64,000 nt of DNA, from contig NC_061118.1 of the NCBI RefSeq assembly GCF_002878395.1, positions 129,071,996-129,135,995 of the forward strand, given 5' to 3'. The stretch is from Capsicum annuum. Lineage: Eukaryota > Streptophyta > Magnoliopsida > Solanales > Solanaceae. Below the pieces are notes generated by a model, which was not told the origin of the DNA, searched no databases, and worked only from the letters and a program-made list of their open reading frames with translations. Shown piece by piece: positions 35,098 to 45,485 of this stretch (position 1 is its first letter; the number at the start of each line of letters is the position of its first letter). The position numbers were made by a program, and so were the translations under genes.

Positions 35098-36101
35098 ATC
35101 TGCATATGATTTTTGTTAGCTTTGGGCTTTCTAAGCGTCTCCCTGATCCACTAAACTTTATCCAAGGCATCAAACATTGAATCTATCCCTATCAATGTAG
35201 TCTAACCTACTTCAAACCAAAACATAAGAGATCTACATCTTCTCTTATAGAGAGCCTCAAACGGAGCCATCTATTTACTGGAGTGATAACTGGTATTGCA
35301 GGAAAACTCAATCAATAGCATGTCATCATCCTAGCTACCCTTAAAGTCGATAACATATATTCTCAATATGTCCTTTAGGGTCTGAATGATCCTCTCTGTC
35401 TGACCATCTCTCTGAGGGTAAAAGGCTGTACTGAGATAAACTTGGTTACCAAGACCCTTCAAAAAAGCTTTCCAAGAGTGAGAGGTAAACTGAGTACCTC
35501 TATCTAAAATAATAGACAACAAAGCTCTATGCAACCTAACCAAATCTCTAATATAGAGTATGGCATAGGCCTCAGCTGCATATGAAGAATGAACTGGCAA
35601 GAAATAGGTTGATTTGGTTATTCTGTATATGATAACCCATATCGAGTCATGCTGATAACGCGAACAGGGCAAACCCCTCATAAAGTCCATGTTCACCTCT
35701 TCCCACTTCCAAGTAGAGATACTGAACTCCTGCAAGGTGACACTAGGCCTCTAGTGCTTCACTTTAACCATCTGATAATTAGGACTCTTAGCTACAAACT
35801 ATGTAATATCCCTAATCATACCACTCTACCAATAGATTTCCTATAACTCACGGTACATCTTTATGTCTCCTAGATGAATCAAAACATGTGCACTATACTC
35901 TTCTACAAGGAGTCGCTATATCAAATCATCTATACCCAACATACATAGCCTACTCTTATATCGCAACACACCATCTCCCCTTTGGGATAAAACCTCTACA
36001 TTATGATCTCAAACTAATTTCTTTAACTTAATCATACAAGAATCCTTATCCTACTTCTCTTCTACTTCGACAACCAAAGAAGATTCTAAATTATTCTGAA
36101 C
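35098..36101 (-). pseudogene. int: E6 integrase: zinc finger and catalytic core
   Basis: 35735-35331 is one open stretch: W-K-W-E-E-V-N-M-D-F-M-R-G-L-P, then S-I-W-V-I-I-Y-R-I-T-K-S (first catalytic Asp replaced by Tyr, codon 35627-35625), L-V-R-L-H, I-I-L-D-R-G-T-Q-F-T-S-H-S-W (second Asp kept), F-Y-P-Q-R-D-G-Q-T-E-R-I-I-Q-T-L (Glu kept). 35736-36000 contains degraded HHCC zinc-finger codons. 35098-35330 continues toward the C-terminus with shifts. An otherwise good core thus has a direct active-site loss. Confidence 0.88.
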
Positions 36102-36689
36102 CTATACACTAACCTCGGCTAAATCCACTAACTGTACACCAAATCTAGCAAGCTGATGAACCTCCCAAACTAGCTTCTTCTTATCATCCTCTATAGGAGA
36201 AAAACTACCCATAGACAACCTACTAAGGCCATCTGCCACTACATTGGCCTTGCTCAGATGATACAACATACTCATGTCATAATCTTTCAATAATTTTAAC
36301 CACCTTCTGTAACAAAGATATAAATCTTTCTTTAAAAATACATACTGCAAACTTTTGTGATCCGTGAACACATCAACATGAACCCTACAAAAATAATGTC
36401 TCCAAATCATTAAGGCGAACACAATAGCTTCAAACTCTAGATTATGGGTAGGATGATTCTTTTAGTGGGTTTTAAGTTGTCTAGAGGCATAGGCTATGAC
36501 CTTACCTCTCTACTTAAACACACAACCCAAGCCTACTCTTGAAGTATCATAGTAAACAACAAACCCATCTGGCATTGTCAAAATTAAGGCTAAGGTAAGT
36601 CAAGACTTTAACTCTTGAAAACTCTTCTCACAAGAATCAGACTACTGAAACTTAACTTTCTTCTAAGTCAATATAGATAAGAGGATGTA
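36102..36689 (-). pseudogene. E6 RNase H and connection
   Basis: 36422-36105 is open: I-W-R-H-Y-F-C-R-V-H-V-D-V-F-T-D-H-K-S-L (T-D-H-K/R-S RNase H motif intact), Q-Y-V-F-L-K-K-D-L, then W-L-K-L-L-K-D-Y-D-M-S, L-Y-H-L-S-K-A-N-V-V-A-D-G-L-S-R-L-S-M-G-S. The N-terminal half (36689-36430), with V-V-Y-Y-D-T-S-R-V-G-L-G-C-V, is broken by TAA/TAG codons. Confidence 0.85.
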
Positions 36690-37662
36690 GTAGATGAAAC
36701 CCCTTCAATAAACCATCAATAATAGCCGGCTAAACCCAAGAAACTCCTGATATCCGATGGAGAAGTGGGTCTGGGATATTTTCTTACTACTTTGGTCTTT
36801 TGAGGTTCAACTCTAGTGCCATCACTGGAAATAATATGGCCAAGAAAAGCTACTGATCTTATCCAAAACTCGCACTTGCTAAATTTGACGAACAACTAAT
36901 GGGATCTAAAAGTCTGCAATAGTATTCTGAGGTGGTTTGTGTGATCATTTTCATTATGGAAATAAACAAGGATGTCATTTTTGATGACTTTGATGAACAT
37001 GTCTAAGTACTGCTTGAACACTCTGTTCATCATGTCCATGAAATATACTGGGGCATTTGTTAGACCAAAAGACATGACTAGAAATTTGAAGTGACTATAC
37101 CGAGTTTTGAAAGATGTTTTTGAAATGACATATTCTCTAACTCTTAGATGATGATAGACGGATCTGATGTCTATCTTGGAGAAGTAAGAGTCACCCTAAA
37201 GTTAATCAAACAATTCTTCAATTCTGAGGAGTGGATACTTATTCTTGATTGTGACTTTTCAGAACTGATAGTAATCGATGCACATTCTAAGAGAACCATC
37301 TTTCTTTCACATGAGAAGGACTGGAGTACCCCAAGGAGAAATACTAGGGCTGATGAATCCCTTATCTAAGAGTTTGTTAAACTATTATTTTAACTTTGTT
37401 AGATCAGCTAGAGCCATTTTGTAGGGTGGAATAAAGATAAACTGGGTATCTGAAGAGGGTCTATTCTGAAGTCAATTTCCCTTTCGGGAGGAACTCTGGG
37501 ATGGTCTTCAAGAAATAAATCTGGAAATTTCCTTAATTCAAAAACTAAATCAAGACTTGGGGACTCAGAATTAGAGTCTTTCACTTGAACAAGATGGTAA
37601 ACACAACCCTTGGAAATTATTTTTCTTTTCTTAAGGTATGAAACAATTTGACCCCTAAGCAC
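36690..37662 (-). pseudogene. rt: E6 reverse transcriptase
   Basis: 37662-37408 reads the linker S-K-G-C-V-Y-H-L-V-x-V-K-D, then F-P-D-L-F-x-E-D-H-P-R-V-P-P-E-R-E-I-D-F. The RT core follows, with G-L-T-N-A-P-V-Y-F-M-D-M-M-N (about 37070-37025). The catalytic box is I-K-N-D-I-L-V-Y: Asn (36979-36977) stands at the first Asp. Next are L-G-H-I-I-S-S-D-G and the F-L-G-x-A-G-Y-Y-R region (36830-36710). Several stops. Confidence 0.82.
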
Positions 37663-38100
37663 TGAACTACTTCCCTTTTATTCAATAACTGGTTCATCTG
37701 GAACCTGAAACTAGATGACTCTATTTATACAGTCAACTGAAGCATAGCATGAGTAGAGCCAATCCATGTCGAGAATGACATCAAAATTTATCATCTATAA
37801 CTCCACAGGATCAATTAAAGTGACTTTTTAGGATATAATGATCGGACAATTCCTATATGCCTGCCTGGTTACAATAAAGACACCTACTAGAGTGGACACT
37901 GAGAAGGGTTCTTCTAAGGTTTTGGGACTGACTTTGAAGTTGACAGCTAAATAGGGGGTTACAAAAGAAAGAGAAGGTTCAAGATCTAACAAAGCATAAA
38001 TATGTAAATGAAACACCTGTAACATACCTGTAACCGCATCAAGAGAACTTTCCTGATCCTACCAGGATTGAAGTACATACAATCTATTCTGGCGCTGACT
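37663..38100 (-). pseudogene. E6 aspartic protease
   Basis: 38025-37828 is open: A-L-L-D-L-E-P-S-L-S-F-V-T-P-Y-L-A-V-N-F. The active-site Asp is present but the D-P-G/D-S-G turn is D-L-E. It continues E-E-P-F-S-V-S-T-L-V-G. The second half (to 37670) includes M-I-N-F-D-V-I-L-D-M-D-W-L-Y-S-C-Y-A-S, with the family's L-G-M-D-W-L pattern. Confidence 0.8.
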
Positions 38101-39244
38101 GCTGGTGGCAGTGGAAGTTATGCGTTACTGTGTTGGGCGACCTACGTGTGCTGCTGAAGAGTTAGTATGACCATGATGGCAATCATTCCTACCTTTCCAC
38201 ATACCTGTTGGACACTTCCTCAACCTTTGGATTGGCTTGGCATATGTAAAACACACATCGCTGCCAGCCCTACATACACCTTGATGATTCCTACCACACT
38301 TTTGGAAAAGGGGATTAGTCTGACCACTGTTCATACTACCCTGAGTCTTAGAGCCTGGCGCCGTATCCTGGTTACCATTTTGAACCTTGGAACTAGAGTA
38401 CTAGCTAAAGAGAGAGTTAGGGATAAAGATTTTTGATGGAATTAGAGACAATTACAACCCTCAAACCTTGGCTGAGGAAAATTGAAGCTACCTATTTTAT
38501 CTCTCTTATTCTCCCTCTCTTTCCTTTAACTTCTACTCCTTAATATATTGAGCATAGATCATAAGCCTAGATATGTCTATCTCTTTAATCAACATCATGG
38601 TCCTACACTCTTTGATAATACTATCAAGTATACCAGAGATAAACTTACTCATCCTAGACCAGTTATTAGACATCTGAGGAGCATACCTTGCTAGCTAAGT
38701 AAACTTAAGCGAATACTCTTTCAAACTCCTATTTTACCCACTTCAAGTTAATAGAATACAACACATTAGCTTCCATTAAATCTAAAGGAAACAACCTATC
38801 AAAAAAGGTTATAGCAAACTCCTCTCATTCAATAGGCCCTGCATCAAGCCTCTATCACCCTTTCACTGCTTATACTAGGTGTGAGATATATTCTATAACT
38901 GGTAAGTACCCAACTCTACACTCTTGCTAGAAGTCACATCCATAATGTCAGTTACCTTCTAAACCATGTAAAGGAACTCCTTCAGATCTTCATCAAACTT
39001 GGATGTCATAAAAAAAGAGGGTTCATTCGGGTGAAGTACTGAATCCTAGCTGCGGCGGTGTTAGCCATATAAACGGCTGGGGTAGCAGCCCACTAATTAT
39101 CTGAGATGAAAATGAGTGGGCTAAAATAGTGAATTCATCTTTGAATTTAGCATGAGAGACATGCTCGTTCAAGGCATATTCCTGAATTGGCAGAGGTGCG
39201 GGCTAATTTCCATTTCTCCTTCCATTATACTTTCTGGGAGTCAT
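38101..39244 (-). pseudogene. gag: E6 gag with zinc knuckle
   Basis: Starts M-T-P-R-K-Y-N-G-R-R at 39244. It then has the typical gag core: H-A-K-F-K-D-E-F (about 39165), G-P-I-E-stop-E-E-F-A-I-T-F-F-D-R-L-F-P-L-D-L-M-E-A-N-V (about 38850-38765). The nucleocapsid near 38310-38215 has C-G-R-N-H-Q-G-V-C-R-A-G, then C-F-T-Y-A-K-P-I-Q-R-L-R-K-C: in the knuckle the second Cys is Tyr and the His is Gln. Broken by stops where Trp and Gln are expected. Confidence 0.85.
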
Positions 39245-39450
39245 GTTCTTTGAACAAAAATAATATTTAATTATAAAGAGAGTTTAAATTGAGCTCATGT
39301 TCACTCGCATGATAGGAATACTAAAAGAAGGGAAATCATTCCTAAAAAATCTTGTAGCCTCTAGCCCATAAGTATGGCGTGCTTTACTCCCATGCACAAG
39401 ACTCTACTCAACACAACTTTCAGACTCCCTAGGACACTTTAAAACCATAG
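39245..39450 (-). other. 5' leader of E6
   Basis: Untranslated leader between primer-binding site and gag. It includes 'gtatggcgtgctttactccc' (39373), which has a counterpart in E1 near 13903, so the two families share leader sequence. Confidence 0.6.
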
Positions 39451-39463
39451 GATCTGATACCGA
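39451..39463 (-). other. Primer-binding site of E6 (initiator tRNA-Met type)
   Basis: The minus strand reads TCGGTATCAGATC, the initiator-Met site with T-to-C at the first base, four bases from the LTR end TGTTACA. Confidence 0.75.
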
Positions 39464-39466
39464 ATT

Positions 39467-41404
39467 TGTAACAACTCAGGTGTATGCCCTAGACACCGCA
39501 TAGTATTTACGATCACAAGTGACCACAAGTTAACCCATGAGCTGGTACCTATTGTGAGCACTGAATAATTATAATAAAATAACACGTGCGGAATAACTAA
39601 ATATGCTATAAGGTTTTAAATACTAAAGCATTTTTGAATCATATGTTTGAAAATAATTGCCTGAAAACAACTATCCGAAAACTGAAAAAAGTAGTGACAA
39701 ACTGACTGATTGTCTAAAGTATTTGAAAGCCTCTAAAACCGACTGAATAAGAGTTGATGGGATAGGCCCCATCTAACTTAAACTTGCTACTAAACTATAA
39801 ACACTGAAATAAACATAATCGGTCCTAAAAGTATGAGGACTCACCACTGCTACTGCTGCTGATGCATTGGAATATCTAAGCGTGGTCAGAAACCTGAACA
39901 TCCAAAGCTATGATATGGCACATCATAGCACAATAAACGATTATACGGTAAGTACTTTGAATGTATTGGTATGATATATAGGGCTCAGATAATATGCATG
40001 GGCTTCTGTGCATGAATAATAACTGACTGAATGACATGAAATAACAAGTGCATAGTAAGCGTGAATGCTGTAAAATCTGAGAATGCATAACAAAGTATAT
40101 AACATGATACTAAAGTAGTCTTTAAAATGAAATACTAAAATTTGATAATTGAGTAACTAATAACTGTATGTTGTGGTCATGCAAACTTGTACTGACTTTC
40201 TAACTGAGACCGTGGGAGCTAGCTATAACCAACATACCCCAATATAATATTAGGGTCCAACATATAACCCGAGTTGGAAGGGTATTAGTACAATGCCATG
40301 GCTTCTAATACTGGTTGTGCGGATCCACTAATCTAATATCCCAAAGGACGAGGGTGTAATGCCTAATTGATGGGGGCCCCTTTAAAGTCTACGGTGGCAC
40401 CTCAGGTCTATAACCTATGGATTGCTACTAATATCTCATGCCTACTGATGGGGGAGATAGGTGCCTCATGCCTATTGATGGGTGAAATGCCATCCCTACG
40501 TTCACTCAGTGCTAAGTTTTACTCCCAACTAAAAGACACTGATTACTGAACTAACCTAAGTTTAATTAAATATGATAGCTAACTGACTGACAATGTTCTT
40601 ACATATCTGAAACCATTTTGGAAATTCCAAGACTAAGTAAACAACTATGTTTTTGGGTATTCATAACCTCCTGGATTGGGTAGCAATAACCATAGGAACC
40701 ATTGTTGAGAACTCATTTCTTATACATTTCATCAAACACACGAGGGTGATGAATTAAAGCATGCGAATTGTTAAACATGAGATAATAGATTAATTTTTTC
40801 ATTGGTAAAGGATATGACATGCAAAAATCACGATTTAAACCCGTTATGGACAAATTCCAACAAAAACAATTTGTAAGCATGATATAAAATTGAGATTCAT
40901 GGAAAGTTCATGGATAAAATTCATAATAACATGTAAAGATCAAAACTTTAAACTTGAAAATAGATTCTTGGACTCCGTGGGTGAAAAGGACCCATGGATG
41001 AACATCTAACATACCTTAAAAGCTTCCTTAGTGATTACCCTTCTACAATTTAAATTAATAACTAGGATGTCGATTAGGCCATCACCGAGATATTCCATTG
41101 ATGACATCTCTATTCCACCATGATGCGATACAATCATGTTGAGCATCTAGAATTGAAATCTAAATACGGCCTAAACCTTGCCCAAAAAACCCAAAACTTC
41201 CTTGAGACATATTCCTTATACCCTTGAACATGAATTAAATCAAAAACATACATATTGGGGTCGGGAAGGTCATTTTAAAAATCAATGAAGTCAATTAGCC
41301 AAAAATAAAACTAAGTCCCCAATACTAGCTAATTTTTTAAGTTTTAAGCCTCATATGCATGCACTATTAGCTGAACTGAGTTAAGACTAATATGGGGCAT
41401 TACA
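39467..41404 (-). repeat. 5' LTR of E6
   Basis: 1,938 bp with TG/CA termini (plus-strand TGTAACAACT ... GGCATTACA). Homologous to 32216-34405. Followed at once by AAGCC (41405-41409). Confidence 0.9.
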
Positions 41405-41409
41405 AAGCC
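41405..41409. repeat. Target-site duplication of E6, right copy (AAGCC)
   Basis: Matches 32211-32215 exactly. Confidence 0.85.
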
Positions 41410-41814
41410 TGTGGTTCATCATGTGTAACTTCAAAATTCTTTGTGAGAGTGAGTGTAATTTGATTCATGTGCCCATTTGTTTGGTAATTCCACATATGTG
41501 AGGGATTATCTATAACTCTCTTGTGGTGAGGGTACATGATTGATGATAGTTAGGTAAATTTTATGATCTCTATGATTGAGAAATGTACATAAGTTTTCCA
41601 ACTTGGGGAGTCAGTTCTTTAGGTTAGGCTATTTTGATGCAGTTTTTTTGAGTTCTCAATTGTATAAGACATGGTGTGTAAAACATGCACTCTGTGCAGT
41701 CATTATAGTACTGGCTTGAATGTCTTTCATGAAGTAGAAGTGTGGAGTATTCTCATGATCTTGATTATTAAGTGGGTTTATTTGAGGACGAACAAATATA
41801 TAAGTGTAGGGTGG
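41410..41814 (+). other. Internal 3' UTR of Athila element A, with polypurine tract
   Basis: Continues 30499-32210 after E6. Non-coding. It ends ATAAGTGTAGGGTGG (about 41800-41814), the polypurine tract just before the 3' LTR. Confidence 0.65.
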
Positions 41815-43302
41815 TGATCTAAGGTCGATTTATGCACCTCAATGTTGTTACCCAAGCATAATTAGCCTTGTTTTAAGAATTTCTCTTGTGCATAGTGAGT
41901 TAATTCTTGAATAAATAAGCATCTAAGTGTCAAGTTATTTATTTATAGTGTTTAAGGTGTGTTCATTGTGAGTTTGGACTCAAAACACTAAGTTAAAAGT
42001 GTAAATGACAAAACAAGTACCCTAGCTTGAGCTATGATCATTGCTAGTTCATCATCTTAAATTGTAAATGGTTTTGAGCTCTAATATGTGGTGTTTTATG
42101 TTTTAGTAAGATTGGGGAGTTGATCATGATGATATATAGTAAATTTAAAAGCTTGAAATCAAGCATAAACAATACCACAAAGCTTTCAATGGATGGGAAA
42201 ACTTATTGGACAAAACTTGACCAAAGTTGGAGTTTATTGACGCCTTGGCATACCACACTGCCTAGGTACCATGATAGGGACATGGAATGACCTTGGTTGC
42301 ATTCTCAAATGCAATTTATAGAATCTCACTAATATTAGTCTGTGTTGCTCTTCCTAGATGGCGCGATATTAACGTGGCACGGAGGTAACTCCAAATCGAG
42401 CAGCATTATCCTCCTATAAATAGGACACTTGGACATTCTCTTAAACACCTTGGACATCCTTAGGGCTTGAAGAGGGTCTGTAGAACACTTAAATTATGTT
42501 TTTTCTTCCATTACCTTAGTTTACTTTGGATTTTATCATGTATTCATCTCTTGTGATTACATATATGTCCAAGAGTAGATAAAAGCGCTTTTCTGGGTTA
42601 CGACCAAGATCATGAGTATTATTGTTATGATTTGATTTAGTTTTGGTTGTTTATCATTTGTGGTTGTTTTTTAATCGCTTTTATCACTATTTTTTAGGAT
42701 TTACGACCCTTAGAATGCATGCTATGATTCTATTATGAATCCAGAAGGAGAAATGGTAGGATAGAATATGGGATAGAAAGAATGGGATAATTAATACACT
42801 TTAATGAAGTTATGATTTGCACTTAGAATAGGAATATACTTAAGTGCACTATTTGGTACAATTACAGAATGGAATATGATTATATTTAGCTTAGTTCTCA
42901 TATCCCCACTCAATGATGTAGTTGTAGTGTTGAGTTAGATAATTGATTATAGGTTTGTAAGACCATAGTTTTAGTATTAACCCCGTGAACCAATAACAAA
43001 CATAATAAACCTATCCAATGAAGTTCTATAGCATAGTATGATTGTTCGCAGTGCCTTAACCCTTTGTTTCTCCCCATTAATTTTCCAAGAACTTTAATTT
43101 ACCACATTATTTTAGTTTATTCTTAATTATAGCTTTCAAATACCTTATGGTTATATTTGCATTAATTTAATGTTAATAGTTGAACTTGAAATTATATAGT
43201 TGCTTAGAACTAGTCCCTGTGGGATTGATACTTGGCTTTCTTTGAGGCCATTATATTACTTGGATGGATTACATACACTTGCGTATGCACTTGAGTCGAA
43301 TA
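41815..43302 (+). repeat. 3' LTR of Athila element A
   Basis: Begins TGATCTAAGG and matches 17878-19426 in order, including the TATA box TATAAATAGG at 42415-42424. The last shared bases are '(c/g)(a/g)aataag' at about 43298-43304, so the exact end is uncertain by a few bases. Confidence 0.85.
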
Positions 43303-44250
43303 AGCACTCTCAATATTTCTATTCCACCTTATCTACTTGCTCCAGAGGATTTGATGGTGATTAAAACTCTACTGCAGGAGCTACTTGACAAAGGATTTAT
43401 TCATCCAAGTGCTTTACCTTAGGGTGATTTATTCTTTCTTGTCAAGAAGAAAGATGGTAGCTTGGGATGTGCATTGATTATAGACAACACTATAAGGTTA
43501 CCATCAAATAGAAATATCCCTTGACTTGCATAGATGACTTATTTAACTAGCTATATTGTGCATCAGTGTTTTCAATAATTAATTTGAGGTCATTTTATCA
43601 TTACTTTAAATTTGGACCAACATACATATTGAAGATAATTTTTTGAAATCGTTATGACCATAATGAGTATTTAGTGAAGTCTTTTGAGTTAACTAATAAA
43701 CCTGTAGCCTTTATGTGTTTAATGAATGGGATCTTTAAGTCATTCTTGGAATATTTTGTTATTTTATTGATACTATTCTTGTGTGCTCCAATACTATTCA
43801 TGGAGATAAAAGGTCAAGTAGTTATTTGCTAATTTTTTAAAATGTGAATTTTGGTTTTCTTTAATTACCTTATTAGGGTAGTGGTTTTTGAAATGGGGAT
43901 GGTGGATCCTTAGAGGAATGAGTTAGTAAATAATTGGAATGGGCCTAGTTTAGTGACTAAAGTAAGAAATTTTATAGGTCTTGCTATTTATTACCGCATA
44001 TTTGCCAACCAATTTTTATCCACCGCATTGAAATTTACAAGGTTGACTCAGAAGGAAATGCCATTTTGTTGGCTAGACAAATTACAAGAGAGATTCCAAA
44101 ATCTCAATACCCTCTTGACTATATCACCTATTCTTTTTTTACCGATCGGAGGTAAGGACTTTATAGTTTTTGATGCCTTACTTTTGGGTTTGGGTGCTAT
44201 GTTGATGCATGATAGGAATGCCATTGCTTATGATTCAGATAGTTAAAGCC
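43303..44250 (+). pseudogene. rt: H reverse transcriptase, resumed after the Athila insertion
   Basis: Picks up at I-S-I-P-P-Y-L-L-A-P-E-D-L, then L-L-Q-E-L-L-D-K-G-F-I-H-P-S-A-L-P-stop-G-D (W to TAG at 43420). Next are F-L-V-K-K-K-D-G-S-L-G, L-P-S-N-R-N-I-P, and S-V-F-S-I-I-N-L-R-S-F-Y-H-Y-F in shifting frames. The catalytic box is F-I-D-T-I-L-V-C (Thr for second Asp, 43772-43774). 43953-44246 is open: K-V-R-N-F-I-G-L-A-I-Y-Y-R-I-F (RT thumb), then I-V-F-D-A-L-L-L-G-L-G-A-M-L-M (RNase H start). Confidence 0.86.
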
Positions 44251-44720
44251 TTATGAAATAAACTATCCAACCCATGACTTAGAGATAGCAGCGGTGGTGT
44301 TTGCATTAATGATTTGGACAAACTATCTTTATTGTGTCAAGAGTATAGTCTCCATAGATCATCGTAGGATGAAACACCTAGTTACTCAAAGGTATTCGAA
44401 CGTAAGGAAACAAAGGTGAATGGAATTATCAAAGGATTATGCTGTGACTATTTAGTATAATTTGGTTAAGGCCAATGTCGTGGCAGACGCATTTAGCTAA
44501 AAATCCATAAGCATAGGTAGTTTATCATGTTTTAGGGCATCCAAGAGACCATTCACTTAAGAGTTTCAAACTCTAGCATCTCTGAGCATGTAGTTGGGGG
44601 TCTTGGATAGGGGTGGTTTTTTGGCTAGTGTAGAGGTAATTTCAACATTCTTAAAGAATATTAAGTTCAAGAAATTCAAGGATAAGAATATTAATGTACT
44701 CTAAAATAAAGTGGTACGCA
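44251..44720 (+). pseudogene. H RNase H, C-terminal half
   Basis: Across several shifts: N-Y-P-T-H-D-L-E-I-A-A-V-V-F-A-L (44267-44312), I-W-T-N-Y-L-Y-C-V-K-S-I-V-S-I-D-H-R-R-M-K-H-L-V-T-Q, then W/stop-M-E-L-S-K-D-Y-A-V-T-I, then K-A-N-V-V-A-D-A-F (about 44468-44495). The T-D-H-R-S motif is I-D-H-R-R. The segment to 44720 is the variable linker. Confidence 0.82.
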
Positions 44721-45485
44721 AAAAGGTTACGGACCCTACTTTTGATGCGGAAGGGGTGGTGAAGTTTAACGAAAGATTATATGTTCTTTGGGTTGGTGAT
44801 ATGAGTTATGATATACTTCTAGAGGATCATAGTTATCGTTATTCTATTCATCTGGGTACAACCAAGATGATTGTGACTTGAGGCAGTTTTTATTGGTGGA
44901 CTAAGATTAAGAGGGACATAGTTGATTATGTGTACTAGTGTCAAAATTGTCAAAAGGGAAAGTATAAGAACCAAATTCATGTGGGGTTACTTCAGAGGAT
45001 GACTTTACCCATATAGAAATGGGAGAATATTGCTATTAAATTAGTGGTGGTCCTCTCTAAGTATTAGGGGAGGTATGACTCCATTTGGGTGATAGTAGAT
45101 TAGCTGACAAAGTCAATTCACTTTTTATCAATTTGGGTAGAATACAGCTCTCAACAGTTAGCTAAAAGGTATGTCAAGAAGATTATGAGACTTCATGGAG
45201 TGCCACTTACAATAATTTATGACAGATATGCAAAGTGCACTTTCAAGTTTTGGGATTAGTTGCATGAGGAGTTGGGCACCAAGTTCACGTTTATCATAAT
45301 TTTTCAACCTTAAACTGATGGGCAGTCAAAAAAGATAATTCAGGTGAAAAAGGACATAATGTGGGCACGTGTGATTGATTTTGTTTGTCGGACAAGTTTT
45401 TTCCATTGTGTGAGTTTTCATTCAACAATAGTTATCACTCTAATATTGATAAGGCACCATTCAAGGCACTTTGTGGATGGAAGTG
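44721..45485 (+). pseudogene. int: H integrase: zinc finger and core, up to the solo LTR
   Basis: V-K-F-N-E-R-L-Y-V-L-W-V-G-D, then E-D-H-S-Y-R-Y-S-I-H-L-G-T-T-K-M (HH pair, about 44822-44870), W-W-T-K-I-K-R-D-I-V-D-Y, C-Q-N-C-Q-K-G-K-Y (CC pair). The core has S-I-W-V-I-V-D-stop-L-T-K-S (first Asp kept), L-H-G-V-P-L-T-I-I-Y-D-R (second Asp kept), T-D-G-Q-S-K-K-I-I-Q (catalytic Glu now Lys, codon 45329-45331). It stops at G-W-K inside the host codon run where the solo LTR enters. Confidence 0.87.
45481..45485. repeat. Target-site duplication of solo LTR S, left copy (AAGTG)
   Basis: AAGTG before TGTAACACTC. Repeated exactly at 48024-48028. Confidence 0.92.

Larger units (their letters stand above)
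32216..41404 (-). mobile_element. Element E6: Ty3/gypsy retrotransposon with intact ends, inserted in A
   Basis: Flanked by a perfect 5-bp duplication AAGCC. In minus order: 5' LTR 41404-39467, primer-binding site 39463-39451, gag 39244-38100, protease 38025-37670, RT 37662-36690, RNase H 36689-36102, integrase 36101-35098, chromodomain region 35097-34500, polypurine tract 34423-34406, 3' LTR 34405-32216. All expected parts are present in order, making it the structurally most complete element, but it is dead: Asn in the RT box, Tyr for the first integrase Asp, many stops. It is a different family from E1/E2, with a different LTR. Confidence 0.9.
17878..43302 (+). mobile_element. Element A: Athila-type Ty3/gypsy retrotransposon, itself split by E2 and E6
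   Basis: LTRs 17878-19426 and 41815-43302 are homologous and each carries a TATA box. A tRNA-Asp-type primer-binding site (19431-19448) and an Athila gag (19540-21167) follow the first LTR. The remaining internal parts are 30499-32210 and 41405-41814. No RT, RNase H or integrase of A remains, so its pol is deleted. Without E2 and E6 it would be about 6.9 kb. It interrupts H between codons that otherwise continue. Candidate target duplication is GGAAC (17873-17877) against AGCAC (43303-43307), only partly matching. Confidence 0.82.
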
